Origin: Epichloe hybrida
Lineage: Eukaryota; Ascomycota; Sordariomycetes; Hypocreales; Clavicipitaceae
DNA: 64,000 nt
Direction of reading: 5' to 3'
NCBI GenBank assembly: GCA_019022495.1
Contig: JAFEKR010000044.1
Location: 1-64,000, forward strand
The notes below the pieces were generated by a model that was given only the letters and a program-made list of their open reading frames with translations, had not been told where the DNA came from and made no database searches. The number at the start of each line of letters is the position of its first letter. Position 1 is the first letter of the stretch. A program made the translations under genes and the position numbers. Positions 9,601 to 20,122 of this stretch are shown here, one piece after another.

Positions 9601-12351
9601 TAATCAAGTCTCCCGCGCCGAATCTAACTAATACCTTCTTCTTTATTAATTCATTAAGCTGTAATATAAGCATCTAACATTGCAAAGCAAGAAATTAAGG
9701 GTGCCCTACTATAGAGAACTTTGCGGCTCCTATATCAGGCATAATCCCTTAGAATGTTGCACAGGAATAGCGATCTTCTAATATAAACATCGCTAGGGCT
9801 TTGTTTACAAGTTCTTACTAAAAGAGGTTTTCTTTGCTTAGACTATAATAAGCTACTTGCCTTGTTAGGAATTAAACCATTCTTTTGCTATTAATCTAGG
9901 TTCTATAAGTAAAGAAGCTTATAAGTACTAGCCTATCTGTATTATTAGGGCTATCATTAAATCCAATACTCTTTATGTACTAAGCGATTTCATTATTAAC
10001 AAGGGGTTAGGACTTATGTTCTCCCTTATACTAAGTAAGAAATAAATAATATAAGTTATTAGTTAAATCCATAAGGTAGTGATTCTTAAAGCGTTAAAAC
10101 GCCTTCTTACAGTCCTCTTCAGGGTGCTTAGATAACTAGCATCCTTCCTTGCCATATACATAGCATTTCTTTATGTAAGGAGTACCTTCTCTTCCTTATA
10201 GTTTCAAGGGGTATTAGGTCTCTTTTCTAGTCCTATTATATCTTTGGTTAGTCTAGAATTACTCTAGGGTTATAGCTTTAGTTAGGAACTATTAATAGTT
10301 CTTTTTCTCTTCCTTAATAAAACAAAGGGTCATTCTAATCCGTTTATAGAACTCTTATAGTCTATCTAGCGGATTTATAATCACTTCTCTACACTCTAGA
10401 ATACTATAATAGGCTTTAATAAGTTAATTCCAGAGTGCCCTTTTAGTTTAGCTTACTTTAGGCACTACTTATTATAAGATAGCTAGTCTTTCTATAAGTT
10501 TATTAAAGTATTTAATTATTAACTTAGTTAAGTTATTATTTACTATTCCTTATAGGGAAGTGTTATTCTACTCTAGCAGATATCTTTGCTATGTATTCTT
10601 AGTTTTGAATCATTCTCTTATATAGCTAATAAGCGTAAGGAGATCTTATAGTTATCTAGGTTTAGAGAGATAGTTTACATAGTATTATAGTGCTTTACCT
10701 TTAAGCATAACCTTAAAAGCATAACTAGCTTATTTAGGCTAGATATTAAGTAACTCGCACTTTCTATAGAATATTTAAAGCTTTAATTTAAGGACATTAT
10801 AGTTATTAGCGCTATAAAGTTATTCTTTAAGGTATACCTTAGATAGGTTAATAATTTACTTTAGCAAAGGTCTCTAGGTCTATAAGGGTTCTCTAAGTGT
10901 TTCCCTTTATATCCGTAAAAGAGGTAGTAAGGTCTTTAGGAAGTAAAAGGGCGGCTTTATAGGCAGCACCCTTAGGGCTTGTTATTCCCTCTAATTCTCC
11001 TCTTCCTTATATTAGGAAGGAGGAATTATAGCTTTTTAAGCTATACTAACAGGGGCACTACTAGCCCTAGATAGTATAGGTTACCTCCATTAGTAACTCT
11101 CCTGCTTAGGGGTATTATTAGTAGTATTACTAGGGTAATACTACTAACTTGCCTCTAGTGAAGGTATAAGCAGGGGAGTCACCTATAGATGCTTATAAAT
11201 AGCATCCTTAGGCAGTCTTAACTCCAGGTTAATTAACCTTCCTAGGGGAGATTAACTAGGCCTTCCTAGAGGGGATTAACTTAGTCTTCCTAGGGGAGTC
11301 TAGCTTATTAATCCTTTTAATAGTAATTATACTAATAACTAGGGTAACAGGGTAGGTTACCTGGTTTTAACATTACTATTATCTAGTAAATTACGGAAGA
11401 ACTCTTCGTTCTGTAAGTTCTTTTAGAAGCTTATGTACTTCTTCCTAGCCTTTTTAATTTCTTTAAGAGTCTAAAATCTAAATTCTTCTTAGTTTACTAC
11501 TTCTTTAAGGTTATTTACTATCTTAGTGCCTCTTCTAATAGTTATATACACTTTATTATAAAGAAAATAGTCTCGAAGTCTGTTCTATAAAAGGTCTTTT
11601 CCTTCCGCAAACTTATCCCTTAACTATTCGTAGAAGTTATTACTAAATTCAGAGAATAGTGTTCTTCTAAATAGCCCTTGCTCCTTATATTATTCGGTCT
11701 TTATAAGGATATAGAGACTAATTTCCTTAGGTATTATCATCTCTTTATATTTAGAACTTCCTATTCATTAGAGCAGTTCTTCTATAATATATTATTAAAG
11801 CCTTATAAAGATATAGGGGTATAGGTTAGTATAAACAGGGGTTTTTCCTTTATTAGGGTATTTATTATTATCTCCTATTTTAACGCCTTCCATAGCATTA
11901 TTATAACTATTAGTCTTACTAGGAACTCTAAATTAACTAGAGGTCCTAGATAGTTTAGCTACATCTAATATTCTAATTAATTAGGGGAGGCAGATCTTAT
12001 AATATAAGAAGAAAAGGGGTATAACTATAATTATATAACATGTTTTAGATATAAAGGATCGCGAGGCAAGGTAGTTGACTTCAAATACGTAATAGAACGC
12101 ATAACAAAGAAAGATAAGGGGATAGCTTAGCTACTAGTATTAAACCTTTCTTTATTATTTCAAAGTCCGTATAGATATAGATGTTAATACCAAAGTAAGA
12201 AAAGAGCTATATTATACCTTTCCGTTAGCATAACTTATTATCAAACGTGGCCCTCTTATTTCATAGGGCGAGTCGTTATTAGATAAGCTACCTCTTTTAA
12301 TTAACCTTGCTAATCTATAGTGTTCAAAGACTACGTAGTTATCTATAAAGG
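6660..12351 (-). pseudogene. Copia A gag-pol, RIPped
   Basis: On the minus strand the order is 5' (12351) to 3' (6660). Around 9070-9280 the frame reads SPNYFKFTLKDKCSFNYKVI, then VDVFYLDSNRPILYTVDMA and FLNDISAKTT, which is the integrase catalytic region of fungal copia elements. From about 8100 to 7000 come reverse transcriptase remnants, and 7655-6660 carries the RNase H end that is duplicated in inverted orientation at 3364-4385. The gag part (roughly 10.5-12.3 kb) shows no retained motif. TAG and TAA interrupt every frame, so no polyprotein can be made. This copy is the source of the only complete view of family A here. Confidence 0.85.
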
Positions 12352-12365
12352 TAACCACTAATTAG
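12352..12365 (-). other. Candidate copia primer-binding site
   Basis: Directly inside the 5' LTR of copia A the minus strand reads CTAATTAGTGGTTA. The same 14 bases lie directly inside the 5' LTR of the unrelated-LTR copia C2 (48247-48260). Position and conservation between two families suggest the primer-binding site; I could not match it confidently to a particular tRNA. Confidence 0.5.
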
Positions 12366-12598
12366 TGTTAGATTCACAGGGTATTAAATTCAATGTAATA
12401 TAGTCGTAAGCCTAAAGAATAGTATTGTTATTAATTATCTATTCTAGGCTATGTTATTTGTTATTATGATTGATTAAGTTGTAAGAAAAGAGAGGTAAAA
12501 AGCTAGAAGTTATAATACATAAAGGGAAAAGGGGTTGCGCGTTTGTGTCCCTATATTTCCTAGCTAATTAACATGCTAGGTTATAGGTCACGTGTGGG

Positions 12599-14024
12599 CA
12601 GAGCTTTGTACTACACTACACTACATCTTGTAGTATTTGTAGTGTAGTGTAGTATACTACACTACACTACATACTACACTACACTACATACTACACTACA
12701 ATGAAATTTTTCTACTACATGTAGTATTTGTAGTATTTTGTAGTATTTGTAGTATTTTGAATTTTTTAATAATATAATAGCTTATACTAGCTTATACTAG
12801 CTTATAATAGCTTATAATAGCTTATAATAGCTTATAATAGCTTATAATAGCTTATAATAGCTTATAATAGCTTAAGCTTATAATTAAAATAGCTTATACT
12901 AGCCTTACTTTAGTAAGTACTTTTCTTTCTTACTTAGTTATTAAAATAGTACCTTTAGCTTCTTTTATCTAACTAGACTAGTATTATATATCTAACAACT
13001 TTAGCTATAATAGATAATATAAAAACTAGATATAACTAAGTAACAAGTAGGATATATAATTTAAGACTAGAACCCACTTTGGACCCACTTTTATAAATCC
13101 CTTCTTTTTATAAGACTAGATTATAAAAAACTATAAAAGCTATAACTAAGTAAGAGATATAACTAAATAACCTTACTTTAGACCCACTTTAAACTTACTT
13201 TAGACTTACTTTTAAAAAAAACTATTTAACTAAGAAAGTAAGCTAAGAATAGTATTAATAATTAAACCTAGTTTTAAAGCTTATTTCTTTATATATTAAA
13301 TAATTAACAGAAATTAATTTATTTTATATTTTAATATCCTAAAAAATATTATAGCTTTATTATTATAGCTTTTTTACAGTTTTTTAATTTTCTTTTACCT
13401 TAAAAACCTAAAAACTTAATATAATTAGTTTTAATTTAAAGAAAATAGTTATATTACTAAAGAACCTCTTACTAAATATAATAAAATATTATCTTTATAA
13501 TAAAAGTATTATTAATCTAAATATATTATTATTATATTTAACATCTTATTTTTATAGAATAATAAATAATTTCTTTAGGGTAAATCTTAGATTAAAAGAT
13601 AAAAAATATACTAAAATTAAATAGGAAATCTAAGAAAAAAGCTATAAAAGTATAAAGACCTTTTCAAATTTACTAAAAAATTTAGGCTGTATATAAATAC
13701 TAAAATAGTTTATCTTTAGTAACCCTATACCTATTATTAGCTTAATAGTTTAAATAAGCCTAAACTTTAAAAATTTATAACTAAATAACTAAATTATAAT
13801 AAAAAGAAAGGCTAATATTAAGCTAATTAAGAAAAATCTAAGGAATATTATAAGATAATAAAAGTACCCACTTTTTTTTTACTAAGACTACATTTGTAGT
13901 ATTTGTAGTGTAGTGTAGTATTTACTACACTACACTACATACTACACTACACTACAAACTACTACACTACATACTACATCGAAAGCCAAAATACTACAAA
14001 TACTACACTACATGCAAAGCTCTG
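12599..14024. mobile_element. Non-autonomous hAT element in the copia LTR
   Basis: The insertion is 1,426 bp, flanked by the 8-bp duplication CGTGTGGG (12591-12598 and 14025-14032), and has inverted ends CAGAGCTTTG. Eight-base duplications and CAGAGC-like ends are typical of hAT transposons. The subterminal 100 bp on both sides are packed with TACTACACTACAC words in both orientations; the interior is AT-rich with a 10-bp tandem array and AAGTGGGTC-type motifs. No transposase frame is visible. The empty site is visible in the intact LTR near 6100. Confidence 0.92.
12778..12870. repeat. 10-bp tandem repeat inside the hAT element
   Basis: Nine to ten copies of CTTATAATAG, the first two with CTTATACTAG. 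The same unit, in reverse complement, forms the array at 14321-14415 in the sister element. Confidence 0.95.
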
Positions 14025-14106
14025 CGTGTGGGGTCCGCGCGTAGCCTGAGCTTCTGCTAGGTAATTGCGGCTGCGACGCGCAATTGATATCACCTTTGTT
14101 CTAACA

Positions 14107-14575
14107 ATAATATTAATAAATATATAAAAGAAAGGAATTTTATTTTATTAATATTTTAAAAAACCTTAAAATACTAAATAATTAAAAAGTCTAGCTTTTT
14201 CTATAGTAATTTACTTATAATTACTTATATTTATATTTTATTAAATTATTACTTTTTTATTTTTAATTAAACTTTAACACTAATAATATTTTAAGTTACA
14301 TAAGTAATATAAGTAATATATTTATAAGCTATTATAAGCTATTATAAGCTATTATAAGCTATTATAAGCTATTATAAGCTATTATAAGCTATTATAAGCT
14401 ATTATAAGCTATTATATAAACTATATATACCTTATAATTAAGGAATTTAAGTTAAAACTAAAAAAAAGAAAAAAAAAATACAAAACAATACAAATAATAC
14501 ATGTATTGTATTGTATTGTAAAAGTTTAGATGTATTGTATTGTGTAATGTATTGTATTGTATTGCAATGCTCTGG
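14107..14575. mobile_element. Right part of the second hAT-like element
   Basis: This is the continuation of 5152-5870 across the copia insertion. It ends ...TTGCAATGCTCTG, the reverse complement of CAGAGCATTGCAA, an hAT-type terminus close to that of 12599-14024. Its subterminal words are TACAATACAATAC instead of TACTACACTACAC. The 10-bp array lies near this end, so the element is inverted relative to 12599-14024. GTGGTCAT directly after it would be the 8-bp target copy, but the partner copy is lost on the left. Confidence 0.68.
14321..14415. repeat. 10-bp tandem repeat ATTATAAGCT
   Basis: Nine and a half near-perfect units; reverse complement of the array at 12778-12870. Confidence 0.95.
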
Positions 14576-15270
14576 TGGTCATAGATATGTGGTTATAGAT
14601 ATGTGGTTATGTGATTATTAGGATATATGGTTATATAAATATATAAGGTATACATATATAGTTATGTGGTTATTAGGATGTGTGGCTATGTGGTTATGTG
14701 GTTGTGGATGTGTGGTCCTAGATGTGTAGTTATGTAGTTATGTAGTCATGTGGTTATGTTATTATAGATATGTAGTTATGGATGTGTGGTTATGAATATA
14801 TAGTTATAAATATGTAGTCATGGATATATGGTCATGGATGTGTAGTCGTGGATATATGGTTGTGGATATGTAGTTATAAATATGTGGTTATAGTTATATG
14901 GTCATGGATATCAGGATATGTGGTTATGGATATGTGGTTATGTGATTATTAGGATATATGCTTATATAAATATATAGGGTGTGTATATGTAGTTATATGG
15001 TTATAGGGATATATGATTATTAGGGTACTATCTAGTTATTAGTAGTTATATAGTTATGTGGTTGTGTTATTATAGATATGTAGTTATGGATATGTGGTTG
15101 TGAATATGTGGTCGTGAATGTGTGATTGTGAATGTGTGGTTATGGATGTGTGGTCGTGAATATGTGGTTGTAGATATGTGGTTATAGATATGTGGTCATA
15201 GATGTATAGTTATAGTTATATAGTTATGTGGTTATATAGTTATGTAATTATATAGTTATATAGTTATTAG
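14576..15270. repeat. Degenerate TGTGGTTATGGATA minisatellite
   Basis: About 700 bp of imperfect tandem units built from GTGGTTATG and GATATGTGG, with unit lengths of about 9-15 bp. GTGGTCATGGATG and GTAGTTATGTAG variants are scattered through it. No open frame or gene motif is present. The hAT-like element ending at 14575 appears to have landed in this array. Confidence 0.85.
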
Positions 15271-16140
15271 GTTTTATAAATATATAAGCTATAGTATAGG
15301 GTTATGTAGTTATTAAGGTACTATCTGTAAATATATAGGCTATAGTATAGGCATAGGTAGTTATTATGTAATATAGTAGTTCTAGCCCTTACCCTTTCTC
15401 TTACTTTATGTGTATACTCTTATTAGCTACTTATACTTATTACTTAGTTATTACGTGCCTTACCTTATACCCTAGTTAGTTATTACCTAAGGTTATAAGG
15501 TGTGCATATATTTTAATTAGTTATAGCGATGGCACGTGCTATAAATTAGTTAGTGGCACTTGTCACAGGACCTACCCTTGACACTTGTCGCTCGTTAGCC
15601 TCGGCGTGTTATCAGGTAATCTTAAGAATCTTATAGGGTGTGTGGATTGCTATTGAAGAATTTGTTTATAAGTAGTCCCTTTATAGATTAAATAATCCTA
15701 TTGCCTAGATAACTAATATTGTTATCCCTTGTTGTGATATTCCTATCCCTGAACTCTAGCACTTGTTATCGTAATTGCGTTTTTGGGCGCGCATCTTACG
15801 GCACACAATATCTAGCTTAATTACGCTGTGGTTAGCATTAGTATATGTAGCCTCTTTGCTAATAACCCTAATTAAGGCCCCTTTTCTTATAATAGATAGC
15901 GCACTCTTTTTACTTTTATTTAATCCCTCTTTTGCTTACTTAGATAAACTAGAATATATAATAATTACGTACACTTTAGTTTACCCTGAAAAACCCTACG
16001 CGTAGGTTAATGGTATCTTGTAGATCCCATAATTACTTCTAATTTAATAAACTATTTAATCTAGGAAATCTTTGTATAACAAGATAACCTTAGCTATTAT
16101 TATAATTAATATTATAAAGTTAATTAACCCCTTTATTATA
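15271..16140. other. Subtelomeric AT-rich DNA, one short hydrophobic frame
   Basis: I see no recognisable gene. A 76-codon plus-strand frame at 15775-16005 begins MRFWARILRHTISSLITLW and has two hydrophobic stretches, but such frames are common in AT-rich DNA and it has no neighbours or homology I can name. I do not call it as a gene. Confidence 0.5.
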
Positions 16141-16925
16141 TGTAGTGTGTGGCTAGGAATATGACCCCTAGAGACCTCTCTCACAAGACCTCTAGCCCCT
16201 TAGACGTCGGATTTATCGGATCCCTCGAGACCTCTCTCATAAGACCTCGGATCTATCGGATTGTCAGATTAATTCAACCACATTGGATCCGGCATAGCCC
16301 CTGACCCCCTAGCTAGATAAAAGCCCTAGATTCCCTCCCTTTTTATAGAAAATTAACTCTCCCTTTAATGCCTTTAGCTTAAATTGTTTAAATTGTGTTT
16401 CTACCTATATTTACCTAAGATTATGGAATTATTTTGAGATTATCCAAGATTATCTAGCTACCTAGCTAGGCTGCTTTTCTAGCTTAGATCCTCGCGATGG
16501 ATCGTAAATATCGCAGACCTAGATCCCGATATCTAGGTTCAATTGCTAATATTGTTAATATCGTTATTATTATTAACATTGTTATTTTCGTTAGCATTAT
16601 TGTTATTGTTAAGTCCCTCTTTTCCGTTGTTTTGGGGTGGTTGTTTTGCCCTGACAAAGTAGGCTCTAGATTTACTTGTGATTGTAGGCTAGTATTATGT
16701 CTTTTGGGGTGTTGTTTTCACTTGACAAATTATTAATAGCTATAGTGTAGCTGTTAGGCTTGCAATGCAAGCTAGTAATAAAGAGGTCCTTTAACTAGAA
16801 AGGGCTAAAAATGGGTCTGATTTTTAACAAAGAGGATCGCGAGACATGTGTGTGCCTTGCGCGCAGGTGTAGCTAATCGCAGTGCGGCATTGCTACACGT
16901 GCTCCACTTTCTCTGTGGTAACCTA
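16141..16925. mobile_element. Diverged copia-type fragment with family B leader block
   Basis: The block 16612-16661 is nearly identical to the leader of the family B copia at 3318-3362, and is again preceded by an ATT-rich tract. A weaker second copy of the same block (TTTTGGGGTGTTGTTTTCAC) follows at about 16701-16720. Upstream, 16160-16260 contains a doubled CCTCTCTCA(C/T)AAGACCTC motif. I cannot find LTR ends or a reverse transcriptase, so this is a fragment. Confidence 0.5.
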
Positions 16926-17142
16926 ATGTTAACCTAGTGGTTATTACATATATATAAAATGTTATATAGTGTAGTGTTATATAATGTTATATAATATAGT
17001 GTTATATAGTGTGGTGTAGTGTTATGTAGTATTATATAATATTATGTTATATAGTATTATGTTATATAGTGTGGTATAGTGTTATATAGTGTTATATAGT
17101 GTTATGTAGTGTTATATAATATTGTGTTATATAATGTGGTAA

Positions 17143-18038
17143 TGTCAGAACCCTGAAGGTGTGCAAGGTAAGCCACTAGACTAAAAGATCCACTAATAAT
17201 GCTAGCTCTCGCTTGCATTGCACCTTACAACTAATTATTAGGCTTACAACCGCGCGCACCTGACACTTATCCCCCCTTTTCCTAAGGCACGCCCCAAGCC
17301 ACAGCCCCACTAGTCAATTGCTAGCTGCTAGCTAGGGCAGGCACACACACAGGCCTGCTTATACGCAACCCTCGGAACTAGGTAGGCCTAGCTTCCGTGG
17401 CCTCTAGGATAATTAACTAATTATAAACCCCTAAGGCCTAGTACGCACGCCACCTAAGCTCTCTTTATAGGTAACCTAAATGCACGTAATATAACCACCG
17501 TACCTGCCCTACAATACACCCCCTGAATTATTTTACAAATCTACATGCCCTAGTTATTCGTCCCTCGCTAACAGCTGTAATTAGCTGTACGTGCAATTCA
17601 ACCCCTGTATTGTCTTAGAGCGCTACAAGGAAAAGATGCAGGGTATTAAACGCCACTTAAAAATACATTATTTCTTATATAAATTATAAAGAAGCTAAGG
17701 TATCTGTTATCCTAGCCCCTGTCGCCTGTCTGACATCTCATTGGCTCAATCACCCCTGTCATGTAGATTTGTAAAATAATTCAGGGGGTGTATTGTATAA
17801 GCCTGACGTAAGCACCCTAGCCTAGCACATTTAAACCTAGGACCTAGCACAAGCCTACCTATTAGAATTTAAACCTAGGACCTAGTGTAGCTAGAAAACC
17901 TATAAGAGCTAGCATAAATATTAGAACCCTAAAGGTATGTAAGGTAAGCTACTAGACTAAAAGATCCACTAATGCTAGCTCTTGCTTGCATTGCACCTTA
18001 CAACTAATTATTAGGCTTGCAACCGCGCGCACCTGACA
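17143..18038 (+). mobile_element. TRIM-like unit with two short LTRs
   Basis: Two direct repeats of about 120 bp, 17143-17265 and 17919-18038, begin TGTCAGAACCCTGAAGG (RIPped to TATTAGAACCCTAAAGG in the second) and end CGCGCGCACCTGACA. They enclose 653 bp, of which 286 bp are a later MITE insertion with its target, leaving about 370 bp of non-coding interior. Solo copies of the same repeat at 18772-18911 and 25846-25960 have 5-bp target duplications, so it behaves as an LTR. The pair here lacks a matching outer duplication, so two separate insertions or a rearrangement remain possible. Confidence 0.55.
17512..17795. mobile_element. MITE with perfect 36-bp TIRs (TA target)
   Basis: The first 36 bases, beginning CAATACACCCCCTGAATT, are the exact reverse complement of the last 36. 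The 284-bp element is flanked by TA at 17510-17511 and 17796-17797, the target duplication of Tc1/mariner-type elements. It has no coding frame. Identical, unRIPped ends indicate recent insertion compared with the surrounding DNA. Confidence 0.88.
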
Positions 18039-18201
18039 AGTGTAGTGTTATGTGATGATATATAATATTATGTTATATAGTGTGGTGTAGTGTTATGTAG
18101 TATTATATAATATTATGTTATATAGTGTAGTGTAGTATTATATAGTGTTATATAATATTATGCTATATAGTGTTATATAATATTATACTATATAGTGTAA
18201 T

Positions 18202-18462
18202 TGTTAATTCCTTCGGATCTTCATCGGTTCAATCGTAGCCAAAGACCAGACTAATTGTGGGTCCGGCGCGATGCACGCGATGCGATTGGCTGCACCAATT
18301 CGCCACCCCCTCTTTTGCCCCACACACGTGTTTCGCCCACTTTCCTAGCATCTAGACTTTCCCTCTCTTCTCCCCCTTTTCCTAGCTAATAATCATCAAC
18401 TATCATCGACTTCTATATTACGGGATTATCCTACCTGCGCAGGCACCTTGGTGTAACCAACA
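18202..18462 (+). mobile_element. Solo LTR of copia family C
   Basis: A 261-bp LTR runs from TGTTAATTCCTTCGGATC to GTGTAACCAACA with the 5-bp duplication GTAAT on both sides (18197-18201, 18463-18467). It is the reverse complement of the LTRs at 39653, 41488, 48261 and 58567, so here it points along the plus strand. It keeps CGGCGCGATGCACGCGATGC, CpG- and CpA-bearing words that older copies have lost. Confidence 0.95.
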
Positions 18463-18771
18463 GTAATGTAGTGTTATGTAGTGTTACATAGTGTTATATA
18501 ATGCGGTGTGATATGTTTTAATGTTATGTAGTATAGTGTTATGTGGTAGGATAGGCATGTATTTTATCTTGTGTTATATTTCTGTGGTATGCATATAACT
18601 AAGTTAATCTATTTTAGTTCCCTTCTTTCACTTACTACATACATATGCCCTCATGAGGTTGCTATGCTTATCACTTGCCTTATTATTTACCCTTCTTAGT
18701 TATTAGTGGGTTATAGGATATACAGGTATTTTCATTAGCTATTACTAGCGCGCTTGCCCTTAGTTTGTTAC

Positions 18772-18911
18772 TGTTAGAACCCTGAAGGTGTGAACCCTAA
18801 AGGTGTGTAAGGTAAGCCACTAGACTAAAAGATCCACTTAGGCTAGCTATCGCTCGCATTGCACCTTTTAATCAATTATTAGGCCCGTATGTCGCGCACA
18901 CGCACCTAACA
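18772..18911 (+). mobile_element. Solo LTR of the TRIM-like family
   Basis: It starts TGTTAGAACCCTGAAGGTG, contains a short internal duplication of GAACCCT(G/A)AAGGTGTG, and ends CGCACCTAACA. The flanks are GTTAC and GTTAT, a 5-bp duplication with one RIP-type difference. Confidence 0.82.
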
Positions 18912-19660
18912 GTTATTTACGCTTCTTACGCGCCTTACTATGTGTGTTACGTGGTAGCACACGCTTAGTTATAAAAGACTGTTATAAGGCTAGATTTGGC
19001 ACGGAAAATAGAGAAATTAACTTACCTCTAATATTACACTTTACACCTAACCTTTAGTATAAATTACGACTTCTTAAATTAGTTAGCCCCTCTAACGGAT
19101 TTAACCCCTAATCGTACAAAGCCCGCACGTGACAATGTGTTAAGGATATTGTAACCTTAGGTCGTAGCCTTGAATGTAAGGCATCACGCTTATTATCCCC
19201 TTTTTGTTTATTAATGCAAATTCCTACATTGCCTTTTATTCGAAGCTTTTTTTGCAGACTTAAATTTACTTGTCTAATAGACTTTCTATTACTTAGGTCT
19301 CTATTAAGAGCTTTAGATATTATCTATAGCTTCCTTTTTCCCTTATTGATTCTAGAAATCCTAGATAGTTATTCTACATTATCTTCTCTTCTAATCACTC
19401 TTTGCCACCGCATGCATCCCTTCACACTATAACCCACTTGCTTATACTTATCGCTCATCGCCCCTAGCGTGCTATTAGGTTCTTGTCTAGGGTCTTTTGC
19501 AGGGGATATGAGTTCTGACTTCAATTATGTCAATGTTAAGGCTCTAGCGAGGTGTAATTACAACTAGGCAAATTATAGTATTAGAACTAAGGCCAGGGGG
19601 TGGGCAACCCTAGCAGCCCGCGGATAGTTTCCGGTAGGACCCTAAGGTAGCATACAGATC
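18912..19660. other. Intergenic, nothing recognised
   Basis: No gene or repeat family could be assigned. A 72-codon hydrophobic plus-strand frame at 19214-19432 has no supporting context and is not called. Confidence 0.5.
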
Positions 19661-19875
19661 TTAATCCATGTTAGGCAGGCAGTGAGGTTAGAGACAGGGC
19701 GATCGAATCCTCGGATTCCTCGAATAACTAAGAGCAGTTGCATAGCTACTAGATAGCTATGTATATGTAAGGTAGGGTATATAGTAAAGACTGCCTATAT
19801 TATAAAGGGAAGGTTGAAGTTTTAACCCTTTGTACACCTACCTAACTCACTTAGCTAGCTAGATTATATAGGCTT
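19661..19875 (+). mobile_element. Diverged relative of the family B LTR
   Basis: Several blocks line up in order with the B LTR at 43764-44030: ACAGGGCGATCGAATCCTCGGA, AACTAAGAGCAGTTGCATAG, GTAGGGTATATAGTAAAGACTGCC and ACCCTTTGTACACC. Spacing is kept but identity is clearly lower than between the two B copies. Ends are not defined and no target duplication was found. It lies about 250 bp upstream of the long frame at 20123. Confidence 0.55.
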
Positions 19876-20122
19876 CTATTAATGGATATTATCGCTAGCT
19901 ACAGAAGTCATTTGTTCGATGCTTCTAGCATTAATATTAGAGGCCAATTTATATGCTTAGGGTCAGGGTTATCTTCTTATCCTATATTATACATAGAATA
20001 GACCAGTTGTACTAGGGGGCTGGCTTAGCTGCCTTCTGAAGTTCTTACCTAGCTAGTCTAGCTAGCTATCCCTTTTACTTACCTGTCATCACGTCTAATA
20101 TTCCTCCACTCTTGCATAAGCC

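Larger units (their letters stand above)
5871..14106 (-). mobile_element. Full-length copia A with nested hAT insertion
   Basis: The element is bounded by LTRs at 5871-6177 and 12366-14106 (the second is split by a hAT insertion) and flanked by the 5-bp duplication ATAAT at 5866-5870 and 14107-14111. Removing the 1,426-bp insertion and its duplicated target leaves about 6.8 kb, reasonable for a fungal copia. Protein order on the minus strand is gag, integrase, reverse transcriptase, RNase H. All coding parts are broken by RIP-type stops. Confidence 0.92.
12366..14106 (-). mobile_element. 5' LTR of copia A, split by a hAT element
   Basis: LTR sequence occupies 12366-12598 and 14025-14106. Joined at one copy of CGTGTGGG it reproduces the uninterrupted LTR 5871-6177. 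Confidence 0.92.
16926..18560. repeat. TTATATAGTG minisatellite, interrupted three ways
   Basis: Short imperfect units of GTTATATAGTGTAGT and GTTATATAATATT fill 16926-17142, 18039-18201 and 18463-18560. The gaps are a TRIM-like unit (17143-18038) and a solo LTR (18202-18462). Apart from the inserted elements there is no gene-like sequence. Confidence 0.85.

Noticed and set aside
14576..15270. CRISPR-like array
   Set aside because: Units are short, variable in length and degenerate, without constant repeats separated by unique spacers, and the host is a eukaryote.
17143..17265. SINE or tRNA-derived element
   Set aside because: No A and B box or tRNA fold; TG...CA ends and 5-bp duplications at solo copies fit an LTR instead.
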